The notes under the pieces were generated by a model. It worked only from the letters and a program-made list of their open reading frames with translations, was not told the origin of the DNA and ran no database searches. From NCBI GenBank assembly GCA_963753955.1, contig CAVWEM010000004.1, positions 124,001 through 188,000 of the forward strand: a stretch of 64,000 nt of DNA, in the 5' to 3' direction. The DNA comes from Methylumidiphilus sp963753955. Lineage in GTDB: Bacteria; Pseudomonadota; Gammaproteobacteria; Methylococcales; Methylococcaceae. The translations under genes and the position numbers were made by a program. This document shows positions 15,787-23,681 of the stretch, piece after piece. Within the stretch, counting starts at the first letter, position 1. Each line of letters opens with the position of its first letter.

Positions 15787-16251
15787 ATGGTTAGCCCGAC
15801 CGAATTCCGCTTCGATGTTTTCTTAAGCCACAACTCCAAAGAAAAACCCCAAGTCCGGCGGCTGGCGGAGCGCTTGCGGGCGGCGGGACTGCAGGTTTGG
15901 TTTGACGAATGGATTATCCAGCCGGGAGATGACATCTACCTCGCCATCAAGCACGGCCTGGAAGCCTCGCGCTGTTTGGTGCTATGCCTGTCCGCAGCGG
16001 CGCTGGGTTCGGATTGGGTAAGCTTGGAACGCAGCACCGCGCTGTTCCGCGACCCAGCCAACAAAGACCGCCGCTTCATCCCGCTGCTACTGGCCGATTG
16101 CAAACTACCGGATACTTTGCGGCGGTATAAGTATGTGGATTATCGGGGGGAGGCTGAGGAGGGTTTTGCTCAGGTGTTGGGGCTTGTGGAGTTCAAGAGC
16201 GAGGTAGGCTGGGTTCTGTGCTTTTTTTGCCTTCTCAAAATTTTATTTTGA
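15787..16251 (+). CDS. TIR-domain protein
   Basis: 154 residues, start ATG 15787 behind a GGAAAAGGAAAA tract. FDVFLSHNSKEK opens the TIR fold, GLQVWFDEW is box 2, and SDWVSLERS carries the W-x-x-x-E pattern with the putative catalytic Glu of NAD-cleaving TIR domains. The domain is complete to about residue 133 (KYVDYRGEAEEGFAQVLGL). The last 20 residues turn hydrophobic and unlike the family, as if a longer protein had been cut and run into foreign sequence. Bacterial TIR proteins often serve in phage defence. Confidence 0.8.
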   Translation: MVSPTEFRFDVFLSHNSKEKPQVRRLAERLRAAGLQVWFDEWIIQPGDDIYLAIKHGLEASRCLVLCLSAAALGSDWVSLERSTALFRDPANKDRRFIPLLLADCKLPDTLRRYKYVDYRGEAEEGFAQVLGLVEFKSEVGWVLCFFCLLKILF

Positions 16252-16303
16252 CAGTTACGTAGAAACTAAAAGGCAGCCGAAAAGAACGTACTTTTAATCT
16301 ACG

Positions 16304-17395
16304 GTGGCAATACTTGAGTTCCATGCAAACTCACAAAACATAAACGAAGTAGCTGAAAACTTCTTTTCATATAAAACACAAAACCATCCAAGGAAAATTT
16401 TGGTGAGTCCATTTAAACCTAAATCGTTACAATCCTTGAAAGGGAAAGATTTGCCAACTTCCATTTGGAAGTCGGAAATTTTAATTTTGCCACAACAACT
16501 CAGTAATGCTCATCGTGAGCATATTGAGAAAAATGGCTGGCTAGATGGTTATGTTAGTGGTGAAAAATGTACTAGTGCTGGTGTTATAGGCGGTGCGTCT
16601 GACGAAATGGCGCAACAGCATTTTATCGAACGCTTTTTAAATTCAGTAGCCAGAGTTCAGTACGTCTGCGCAGATCCAACTGATAGCAATATTGAAGTTC
16701 GGGATATGGTTCTTGACCAGTTGGCAGATGGTCATTTATTTATATTGGATATTGCGGCAGGAAATGGGGCTGGTACCTTAGCTATGCTTACCACACTCTG
16801 CGAACTACGTTCAGCAAAATGCATACCGAAGCTCCCGATAACTGTGTCAATCACTGGGATAGATTATTCACCGGCAGCGTTGATGCTGTATCAGGAAATG
16901 TTGAGCGCGATTACTCCATGGCTTGAGGCCCACGGAATAGATGTGTCGCTGGAGTTATGCCCATGTGACTTAAAAGTTTCAGGCGAATTCAATGAGATAT
17001 TAGAGTCATTTTTTGACGAGGCAAAGGAATCTGGTGTCAATCGTTTTTTATGCGTACTCTCTGCGATTTCCGGTATCGGCAAAGAAGGTCTCGAAGAGAT
17101 TCATGACTCCCTCAAACTAGCAGCAGCAGGGCTGAGCCACAAAAAACGAACCAGTTCATGGCTTTGGGTTGAGCCGAGTAATAATAAATCTTGGCCGTCT
17201 AAATTTGCGACTACTATTAAGCTAATCCTCAAAAAAATACCATTTCGATTTAACAAAAAAGGTAAGTCCTATGAAATCAACAGTTTAATACCAGTGCTTG
17301 AAGATACAAAGATCCAGAAATTTAGCTGGTATGATCCACATAAAAATAAAAATGTGACTAGCCGAGCCATAGTCATGGCTTTCAAGGACAACTAA
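16304..17395 (+). CDS. SAM-dependent methyltransferase-like protein paired with a reverse transcriptase
   Basis: 363 residues, start GTG 16304. Residues 147-158 (ILDIAAGNGAGT) are a good motif I of class I methyltransferases and ITGIDYSPAALML near 186 fits motif II with the acidic ribose-binding residue. The first 120 residues are unique and contain no known motif (FHANSQNINEVAENFFSYKT...). The downstream reverse transcriptase begins 5 bp after the stop, so the two form an operon. Both are A+T-rich against their surroundings. I do not recognise the family; methylation activity is inferred from motif I only, and it might merely bind SAM or another nucleotide. Confidence 0.65.
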   Translation: MAILEFHANSQNINEVAENFFSYKTQNHPRKILVSPFKPKSLQSLKGKDLPTSIWKSEILILPQQLSNAHREHIEKNGWLDGYVSGEKCTSAGVIGGASDEMAQQHFIERFLNSVARVQYVCADPTDSNIEVRDMVLDQLADGHLFILDIAAGNGAGTLAMLTTLCELRSAKCIPKLPITVSITGIDYSPAALMLYQEMLSAITPWLEAHGIDVSLELCPCDLKVSGEFNEILESFFDEAKESGVNRFLCVLSAISGIGKEGLEEIHDSLKLAAAGLSHKKRTSSWLWVEPSNNKSWPSKFATTIKLILKKIPFRFNKKGKSYEINSLIPVLEDTKIQKFSWYDPHKNKNVTSRAIVMAFKDN

Positions 17396-17400
17396 CTGTT

Positions 17401-19158
17401 ATGTATAATACCGACCAAGCCTTACTAGTTCGCGCATTAAACTCTACCCGTCAGACCTACTTCCCAACTTATGTTGGGTTGCGCCTTATCGGAGATCAAC
17501 TCCCATCGGATCTCAACGGTTACTTAGGGCGTATGTTGTCGCGACGCTTGAAATCAGGCGACTCTTGGCGCTTCAAACATTTTAAGCTTTACAAAGGTTC
17601 TGTTCGAACAGAGGGAAAAGTCATTCATGAATATCGTGACTGCCTTGCGTCTAGCCCAATAACAGCCCTTGCTGAAGTTTACATACTTGCTCTAATGGCC
17701 GATGATCCACGATTTATGGTATCGGATCGTATCTTCAGTTATCGGTGGCCTAAAAATTATTCTTCTGGTGGAAGCTACGCATTTTTTGTTGAAGGTTATA
17801 AGCAGAGAAATCAAGACATTGCCGTTGCTCTCAAAAACTCCGATTCGGTTGCTGTGGTCACTGACATCAAGAGTTTTTATCCCTCAGCAACAAAAGAGCG
17901 AGTTTTATCCGCGCTAACCGCAATACTTGGTAAAACCAATCAGGCAAAGCAAGACCATACCGATGCGTTTCTTGGCTTTTATACTCATATGTTGGATGCC
18001 TGTCACCAAGGTATACCTATTGGCCCAGCTTCTAGCCATGTTCTCGGACACCTTGTTTTAAGGAGTGTTGACCAAGAGCTTACCGAAAGATTTGGGTCAA
18101 GCTATTTCCGATATGTAGATGACATCGTCGTTGTTTGTCCAAAATCAGAAAAAGCGGTGATTAACAAAGTGATTGAGGATTGCCTAGAAAGACATGGTTT
18201 TTCCACCAATAGAGATAAGACCGTAGAACTTGATGGTCAAACTTGGGAGCAAAGCCTAATTCGGCCTGATATTAAAACAGATGATAACTTTAGGGTATTC
18301 ACAAGTGATCTTGCAATCTATCTAGAATTTAATCCAAATAATGCCGAGCCACTTAAATCACTTTTCTTTGATAATGGGTTGAGCATCCCCGTCAGTCGGT
18401 TACTTGCACTTTCTTCATATTCACGATATCGCAGATTTTTAAGAAATTGGAAACATCCTTCAAAAATTATTCATTATTTTTCCATCTTAAGAATGAAAAA
18501 TGAGGATTTTTTGATGCGAGGTCTCCGCCTCAAAGCCACATATGAGGGTGCGTTGTCTGATTTGATATTAGAACCAGAGGAACAGGAGGCAAGCCTTAGA
18601 AGATGGCAGGTGCAACGAATTCGACGTATAGTGAACACGCTTTTTTATTTACGTGACTTTGGCGAGTGGAAAGAAAATGCTTGGCTATTTAATAAGCTCC
18701 CGGAGCTAATTGAGCAGCAGGCTTTGGCTGATGCGTTAGCAACTGCTACTATCAACCCCGTCCTTCCATTTTATGGACGTGGGCCGGGCGCATTTTCCGA
18801 ATTATGGAGCGAATACGGGAAAAGTAATGCCTCTTTCGAGTGGCCGGAAGCAGGACTTGTTCATGCCGAAGTAGATAGCCTTATTAGCTTGCAATTACAT
18901 GGAGTGGTATCACATGATCTTATTCAGATTCCAGTAGTAGATTCGGATTTCTCAAGGACAAGGATATTAAGCATTGTCAACCAAGAAACCCCCAAGAAAA
19001 GAAGCAACCCGGATTTTTCGTTTGAAGATGAGTTTGAATCACTTAGGCTTGGTGTCAGTAACGCAGCCCTATCCGAGTTAGCCCGTACTAGATACTCACT
19101 CTCAGAAGGTACGGCACTTGAAGCGCTAACACTATTAAGTTCGGAATATAGAAGTTAA
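17401..19158 (+). CDS. Reverse transcriptase of an unassigned, defence-type group
   Basis: 585 residues, start ATG 17401. Motif A VTDIKSFYPSA (Asp155), motif B QGIPIGPASSHVLG (203-216), motif C FRYVDDIVVV (Asp240, Asp241) and motif D GFSTNRDKT (266-274) give a complete RT palm. There is no maturase or HNH domain as in group II introns and no msr-msd RNA space upstream (5 bp gap). After residue 330 comes a long helical region of unknown fold, the layout of Abi/UG-type reverse transcriptases, many of which block phage. The upstream SAM-binding gene is its partner. I cannot assign it to a named DRT type. Confidence 0.8.
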   Translation: MYNTDQALLVRALNSTRQTYFPTYVGLRLIGDQLPSDLNGYLGRMLSRRLKSGDSWRFKHFKLYKGSVRTEGKVIHEYRDCLASSPITALAEVYILALMADDPRFMVSDRIFSYRWPKNYSSGGSYAFFVEGYKQRNQDIAVALKNSDSVAVVTDIKSFYPSATKERVLSALTAILGKTNQAKQDHTDAFLGFYTHMLDACHQGIPIGPASSHVLGHLVLRSVDQELTERFGSSYFRYVDDIVVVCPKSEKAVINKVIEDCLERHGFSTNRDKTVELDGQTWEQSLIRPDIKTDDNFRVFTSDLAIYLEFNPNNAEPLKSLFFDNGLSIPVSRLLALSSYSRYRRFLRNWKHPSKIIHYFSILRMKNEDFLMRGLRLKATYEGALSDLILEPEEQEASLRRWQVQRIRRIVNTLFYLRDFGEWKENAWLFNKLPELIEQQALADALATATINPVLPFYGRGPGAFSELWSEYGKSNASFEWPEAGLVHAEVDSLISLQLHGVVSHDLIQIPVVDSDFSRTRILSIVNQETPKKRSNPDFSFEDEFESLRLGVSNAALSELARTRYSLSEGTALEALTLLSSEYRS

Positions 19159-19172
19159 AACAATGCTGCGGT

Positions 19173-20076
19173 TTGTTCATCACGGGCCGGGCGGAGATGT
19201 GGCGCAACGCGGCGATATTCTCCACCATGGCGGGTGGGTGTTGCGGCTTGTTTCTGCGCGAGTTTGCCGAGGGGCGCGGGCGGCTGATTTTGTTCTTCGA
19301 CCAGGCCGCCAGCCCGGAAACGCGCTTCCATTTCACGGTCATCCTGTGCCAGATGACTATGTGAAAATCTTGCGCGAACAAGGAAAACACGAATTCGGTT
19401 GCCCTTGCGGTCAGACGGTGTCGCTCGCCGAACCGAAAGAACGGCTGCATTTCCCTTCGCAAGTCGCGGCGATGGAGCGCTCCGCCGACCGACAGCGGGA
19501 TTTCGATGCCTTCGTGCTGTCGGCCAAGGGCGAGACGAGTACCGGCAGTTTCCACCAGTGGGCAGGCGGTGAGCGGGTCACGCTGGCGATTGTGTTTACC
19601 GATGTGGTGGGTTCGACGGCTGGACTAAGGAAATCCGCGAAGAGGCGATGGACGAAGTGCGCCGGACGCATTTTGCCCAAAGCCGCAAGCCGATCGCCCA
19701 GTTCCAAGGCCAGGAAATCAAGACCATCGGCGATAGCTTCATGGCGGCGTTTCGTTGCGCGGATTCGGCCTTGGATTATGCGCTGGCCCTGCAACGGGAA
19801 ACTGGCGATCCACGGGTGCGCGTCCGTGCCGGCATCCACATCGGGCCGATTCATGTGGAAGAAAGCGATGTGTTCGGCGGCACCGTGAACTTTGCCGCTC
19901 GCGTGTTGGGGGCCGTGGCCGACGCGGAGATTTGGTTGAGCGAGCGGGCGAAGGAAGATATTGAGCGGCTGGGGACGGATAAGTATCAGCGCTTGGGCTG
20001 GCAGCGGCACGAGGCTGTCGCCATGAAAGGCTTTCCCGGCAAATTCACATTGTGGGCGGTGAAGTCACAGAAGTAG
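19173..20076 (+). pseudogene. Adenylate/guanylate cyclase-domain protein, frameshifted and 5'-truncated
   Basis: Three frames must be joined. The first (19173-19350) reads FITGRAEMWRNAAIFSTMAG and ends HFTVILCQ; the next continues DDYVKILREQGKHEFGCPCG, through AIVFTDVVGSTA, a class III cyclase start; the last (from about 19624) gives WTKEIREEAMDEVRR, QEIKTIGDSFMAAF and VRAGIHIGPIHVEESDVFGG, the cyclase core. One-base losses near 19352 and 19622 explain the breaks. No start codon region is seen; the RT gene directly precedes it. Either a decayed gene or sequence errors plus truncation. Confidence 0.72.
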
Positions 20077-20262
20077 CCCGGAAGCAGCTTGCGCAGTCCG
20101 GGATGATCGAAACCAGGAATCCCCGGATTACGCTAAAGCTTCATGCGGGCTACGTGCTTTCTTACTCTCGTTCCCGCGCTCCAGCGTGGGAATGCGCTCC
20201 AGCGCCGCGTAACCGACCGCTGGAGCGATCAAAACGGGTTCCCACGCTCTAGGGGATTTCAG
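20077..20262. repeat. Repeat-rich intergenic stretch
   Basis: Contains a GTAGCCCGG ... CGGGCTACG inverted unit (20084-20154) and two halves of the GTTCCCGCGCTCCAGCGTGGG-like palindrome family (about 20168-20190 and 20238-20250), related to the pair at 6233-6323. No gene. Confidence 0.6.
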
Positions 20263-20265
20263 CAG

Positions 20266-21393
20266 TCAACCCACCCAAACCAAATTATCCCGGTGGATCA
20301 ATTCCGGCTCGTCCACATAGCCGAGCAATTCGACGATCTTTGAACTGGGCTGGCGCATGATCTTGCGGGTTTCCTCAAAGCTGTAATTCACCAAGCCCCG
20401 CGCCACTTCCCGGCCTTGCCCGTCCAGGCAGGCCACCAAGTCGCCGCGTCCGAATTCCCCATTGGCATCGGCCACGCCGACCGGCAGCAGGCTCCGGCCC
20501 GACTCCTTCAACACCCGCACCGCGCCTTCGTCCAGCACCAGCGAGCCTTTCAGTTTCAGGCGGCCGGCCAGCCAGCGTTTGCGGGCGGTCAGCGGGTCTG
20601 TGTCGGGAACCAGGAAAGTGCCTAGCAACTCGCCTGCGACCACACGGGTCAGCACGTTTTCCTCCCTGCCGCCGACAATCACCGTCGCCGCGCCGGAACG
20701 GGCGGCCAGGCGGCCGGCCTGCAGTTTGGTGATCATGCCGCCGCGCCCTAGGCCGCTGCGGCTTTCGCCAACCATTTCGCTCAAAGCCGGGTCGTTGATG
20801 CTTGCTTGGTGGACTAGCTTGGCGGTGGGATCGACGCTGGGGTCGCGCTCGTAAAGTCCAAGCTGGTCGGTGAGGATGACCAGCAAATCCGCCTCCAGGG
20901 AATTCGCCACCAACGCGCCGAGGGTGTCGTTGTCGCCGAAGCGGATTTCTTCGGTGGCGACGGTGTCGTTTTCGTTGATGACCGGCACCACGCCCAGCTT
21001 CAACAGGGTCATCAATGTGCTGCGGGAGTTGAGGTAGCGCTGGCGCTCGGACAGGTCGTCGTGGGTGAGCAGGATTTGCGCGGTGCGCAGGCCGTGGGCG
21101 CTGAACAGGGATTCGTAGGTGTGCACCAGGCCCATTTGCCCCACCGAGGCGGCGGCTTGCAATTCGTGCAGGGATTGCGGGCGGGTCTTCCAGCCCAGGC
21201 GGGACATGCCTTCGGCCACCGAGCCGGAGGAGACCAGGACGACTTCGCGGTCTTGGCGGCAGAGTCCGGCGATCTGGGCCACCCATCCGGCGATGGCGGT
21301 CTGATCCAGGCCGCGCCCACCGCCGGTCAGCAAAGCGCTGCCGATCTTGACGATGATGCGCCCGGCGGCGGGGAATTCACTCCTCTTCTGCAT
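20266..21393 (-). CDS. proB: Glutamate 5-kinase
   Basis: 375 residues, usual length for the long form. Phosphorylates glutamate, the first step of proline synthesis. Amino-acid kinase domain with IIVKIGSALLT, VLVSSGSVAEGM, PVINENDTVATEEIRFGDNDTLGA, and GRGGMITKLQAGRLAARSGA; the C-terminal PUA domain starts near residue 285 (LAGRLKLKGSLVLDEGA...). The start overlaps the end of obgE by 17 bp, so it is translated from the obgE transcript. Confidence 0.96.
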   Translation of the reverse strand: MQKRSEFPAAGRIIVKIGSALLTGGGRGLDQTAIAGWVAQIAGLCRQDREVVLVSSGSVAEGMSRLGWKTRPQSLHELQAAASVGQMGLVHTYESLFSAHGLRTAQILLTHDDLSERQRYLNSRSTLMTLLKLGVVPVINENDTVATEEIRFGDNDTLGALVANSLEADLLVILTDQLGLYERDPSVDPTAKLVHQASINDPALSEMVGESRSGLGRGGMITKLQAGRLAARSGAATVIVGGREENVLTRVVAGELLGTFLVPDTDPLTARKRWLAGRLKLKGSLVLDEGAVRVLKESGRSLLPVGVADANGEFGRGDLVACLDGQGREVARGLVNYSFEETRKIMRQPSSKIVELLGYVDEPELIHRDNLVWVG

Positions 21394-22414
21394 ACTCCTC
21401 TTCCTTTTCCTGCTCCAAGAAATTCATGATCTGGTACATGAGGTCGCGCAAGCCGTCGCCTTGCAAGGCGGAAATCTTGAACACCGGCCCGTCCCATTCC
21501 AACCCGGCGACGATGGCTTGGCAATGCTCCTCGACATCTTCGGGTGGCAGGCGGTCAATCTTGTTCAAGATTAGCCAGCGCGGCTTTTCGTCCAGTTCAT
21601 CCCCCCATTTTTCCAGTTCGGCGATGATTTTCACGGCGGCTTCCACCGGATCTTCCTCGCTTTCATACGGCGCCACATCGACCAGATGCAGCAGCAGGCC
21701 AGTGCGGGAGAGGTGCCTGAGAAATTGCATCCCTAGGCCCGCGCCTTCGGCTGCGCCTTCGATCAGCCCCGGGATGTCGGCCATGACGAAGCTGCGGTTG
21801 TCGTCCACACGGACGACGCCCAGATTGGGGCGCAAGGTGGTGAAGGGATAGTCGGCGACTTTCGGCTTGGCCGAGGAGACGGCACGGATCAGGCTAGACT
21901 TGCCGGCGTTGGGCATCCCCAGCAGGCCGACATCGGCGATGAGCTTCAATTCCAGCGACAGCAGGCGCTTTTCGCCGGCAGAACCGGGCGTGGATTTTTC
22001 CGGGGCGCGGTGGGTGCTACTTTTGAATCGCGTGTTGCCCAGCCCGTGGAAGCCGCCTTGCGCCACCAGCAGCGTGTCGCCCACCCGGGTCAAATCGCCC
22101 AAGGTCTCCCCGGTTTCCGAGTCATAGACGACCGTGCCGGTGGGAACTTGGACATAAAGGTCGTCGCCCCGCTTGCCGGTGCAGTTGCCGCTGCCGCCTT
22201 TCTCGCCCTTGTCGGCGCGGTGCGTCGGGTTGTAGCGGAAATCCACCAGGGTGTTGAGATTGTTGGAGGCAACCAGATAGACGCTGCCGCCGTCGCCGCC
22301 GTCGCCGCCGTCCGGCCCGCCGAAAGGCACATATTTCTCGCGCCGGAAGCTGATGCAGCCGTTGCCGCCATCGCCCGCCTCGACGCGAATTTCCGCTTCA
22401 TCTATGAATTTCAT
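21377..22414 (-). CDS. obgE: Obg family GTPase ObgE/CgtA
   Basis: 345 residues. The Gly-rich Obg fold fills residues 1-158 (MKFIDEAEIRVEAGDGGNGC..., GGDGGDGGSVYL). The G domain follows with G1 GMPNAGKSSL, G3 DIPGLIEGA, G4 LNKIDRL and G5 SALQGDGL. Obg binds the 50S subunit in late assembly and in stringent control. It sits downstream of rplU-rpmA, the usual order, but a terminator and a repeat lie between. Confidence 0.96.
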   Translation of the reverse strand: MKFIDEAEIRVEAGDGGNGCISFRREKYVPFGGPDGGDGGDGGSVYLVASNNLNTLVDFRYNPTHRADKGEKGGSGNCTGKRGDDLYVQVPTGTVVYDSETGETLGDLTRVGDTLLVAQGGFHGLGNTRFKSSTHRAPEKSTPGSAGEKRLLSLELKLIADVGLLGMPNAGKSSLIRAVSSAKPKVADYPFTTLRPNLGVVRVDDNRSFVMADIPGLIEGAAEGAGLGMQFLRHLSRTGLLLHLVDVAPYESEEDPVEAAVKIIAELEKWGDELDEKPRWLILNKIDRLPPEDVEEHCQAIVAGLEWDGPVFKISALQGDGLRDLMYQIMNFLEQEKEEEYAEEE

Positions 22415-22474
22415 GTTTTATTGCCCTCATCCCCAGCCCTTCCCCCGGAGGGGGAAGGGAGAAGAAAGTCCCAA

Positions 22475-22502
22475 CAAAAAAGCCCCGTCCATGACGAGGC
22501 TT
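22475..22502 (-). terminator. Terminator after rpmA
   Basis: On the minus strand AAGCCTCGTC and GACGGGGCTT form the stem (one G-T pair) followed by six T. A 43-bp dispersed palindrome (22425-22467) lies between it and obgE. Confidence 0.8.
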
Positions 22503-22547
22503 CCTGGTGTCCGGTTTGGGGAATCGGCCCGGCTAGGGGCGCGATTC

Positions 22548-22806
22548 TCAAGCCGGTACAATGCTGATGTATTTGCGACTGAGCGGCCCCTTCACGCGGA
22601 AGAGTACCCGGCCTTCCGCCTTGGCGAACAGCGTGTGATCCCTGCCGATGCCGACGTTTTCGCCCGGATGGAATTGTGTGCCGCGCTGGCGCACGATGAT
22701 GCTGCCTGGCGGAGACCAACTCACCGCCAAAGCGCTTCACGCCCAGCCGTTTGGATTGCGAATCGCGACCGTTCCTGGAACTGCCGCCTGCCTTTTTATG
22801 AGCCAT
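22548..22806 (-). CDS. rpmA: Ribosomal protein bL27, interrupted by a one-base insertion
   Basis: The first frame reads MAHKKAGGSSRNGRDSQSKR and on to GGELVSA; the second resumes at GSIIVRQRGTQFHPGENVGI and ends SRKYISIVPA. Joined they make a normal 85-residue bL27, a 50S protein whose N-terminus reaches the peptidyl-transferase centre. One extra base near 22707 (GCCAGGC on the coding strand where GCCGGC is expected) breaks the frame. bL27 is needed for normal growth, so a sequencing error is the likeliest cause. It follows rplU by 12 bp. Confidence 0.88.
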
Positions 22807-22818
22807 TGTTGCCTCCCC

Positions 22819-23130
22819 TTAGCCCGAAATGCCAGTGATCTTGACTTCAGTGAAGTTCTGACGGTGGCCTTGCTTTTTCATGTAGTGCTTACGCCGTCTG
22901 AACTTGATGATGTGAACTTTTTTGTGGCGACCATGGGTCGTGATGGTGGCAGTCACCTTGCCGCCTTCGATGAATGGCTGGCCGACCTTGATGCCATCGT
23001 CGGATTGAATCAGCAACACCTTGTCGAATTCGATTTGCTCACCGGCATCGGCCAGTAAGGTCTCAACCTTGAGGTATTCGCCTTCTTTCACCCGATACTG
23101 CTTGCCGCCTGTTTGAATAACCGCATACAT
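22819..23130 (-). CDS. rplU: Ribosomal protein bL21
   Basis: 103 residues, full length. MYAVIQTGGKQYRVKEGEYLKVE at the start and KFRRRKHYMKKQGHRQNFTEVKI at the end are the bL21 signature that binds 23S rRNA. First gene of the rplU-rpmA operon. Confidence 0.97.
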   Translation of the reverse strand: MYAVIQTGGKQYRVKEGEYLKVETLLADAGEQIEFDKVLLIQSDDGIKVGQPFIEGGKVTATITTHGRHKKVHIIKFRRRKHYMKKQGHRQNFTEVKITGISG

Positions 23131-23232
23131 GTTTGAAAGCCCCGCGCAGGAATTTTTCTTTTAGAACTTGGCATTATCGCAGTTCAAACCCCGCGCAGTC
23201 AAGCTGAAAACGGAAAAATCCTTGCTTTCCGC

Positions 23233-23601
23233 TCAAAAAGACCGCCACCTAGGACTTTCATCGGGAAGCGTGGCACGATGGCCGAACGCCTCAACAATAT
23301 TGTTGTTGAAGATGACCCAGAATCCGGATTTCCTGGAATGCAGCCAAGTGCCGTGATAGGTGACCGTTTGCTGGATGTATAACCACTCTTCCTGCCCGCT
23401 GTCCAGATTGGTGACTTTGTCTGGATCGCCAAGCACTTCCAGCAACTGTTCCTTGGAGGTCTTGCCCCTGACAATGGCGGCGACCTGTTCCGGCGACACA
23501 ACGCTTCCATAAGTTCCGGCCGGGCAACCCGAAAGCATTGTGGCGGCGGGCAGCAGCAGAACCAGCATCACGATCACACGCATAGCCTTCGGCCTTTTCA
23601 C
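23233..23601 (-). CDS. SmpA/OmlA (BamE-like) lipoprotein
   Basis: 122 residues with GTG 23601 start, or 116 from ATG 23583. A lipoprotein signal ends at LSGC. The mature part has the short alpha-alpha-beta fold of the BamE/SmpA family: SPEQVAAIVRGKTSKEQLLEVLGDPDKV, then EEWLYIQQ. It may assist outer-membrane assembly, but it is not adjacent to fur or recN as classical bamE is, so it is probably a paralogue. Confidence 0.72.
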   Translation of the reverse strand: MKRPKAMRVIVMLVLLLPAATMLSGCPAGTYGSVVSPEQVAAIVRGKTSKEQLLEVLGDPDKVTNLDSGQEEWLYIQQTVTYHGTWLHSRKSGFWVIFNNNIVEAFGHRATLPDESPRWRSF

Positions 23602-23681
23602 AGCACATTATCCCAATGTGGAATATTCGATGGATTCATACAAATTCATGTCTCGTTGCGTTTGCCTCCTTTTGGGGAAGG

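Noticed and set aside
16252..16303. Retron msr-msd RNA upstream of the RT operon
   Set aside because: Only 52 bp separate the TIR gene from the methyltransferase-like gene and 5 bp separate it from the RT; no inverted repeats or branching G were seen.
17401..19158. Group II intron maturase
   Set aside because: The RT has YVDD rather than the usual YADD, no maturase X or HNH domain, and no intron RNA domain V hairpin nearby.
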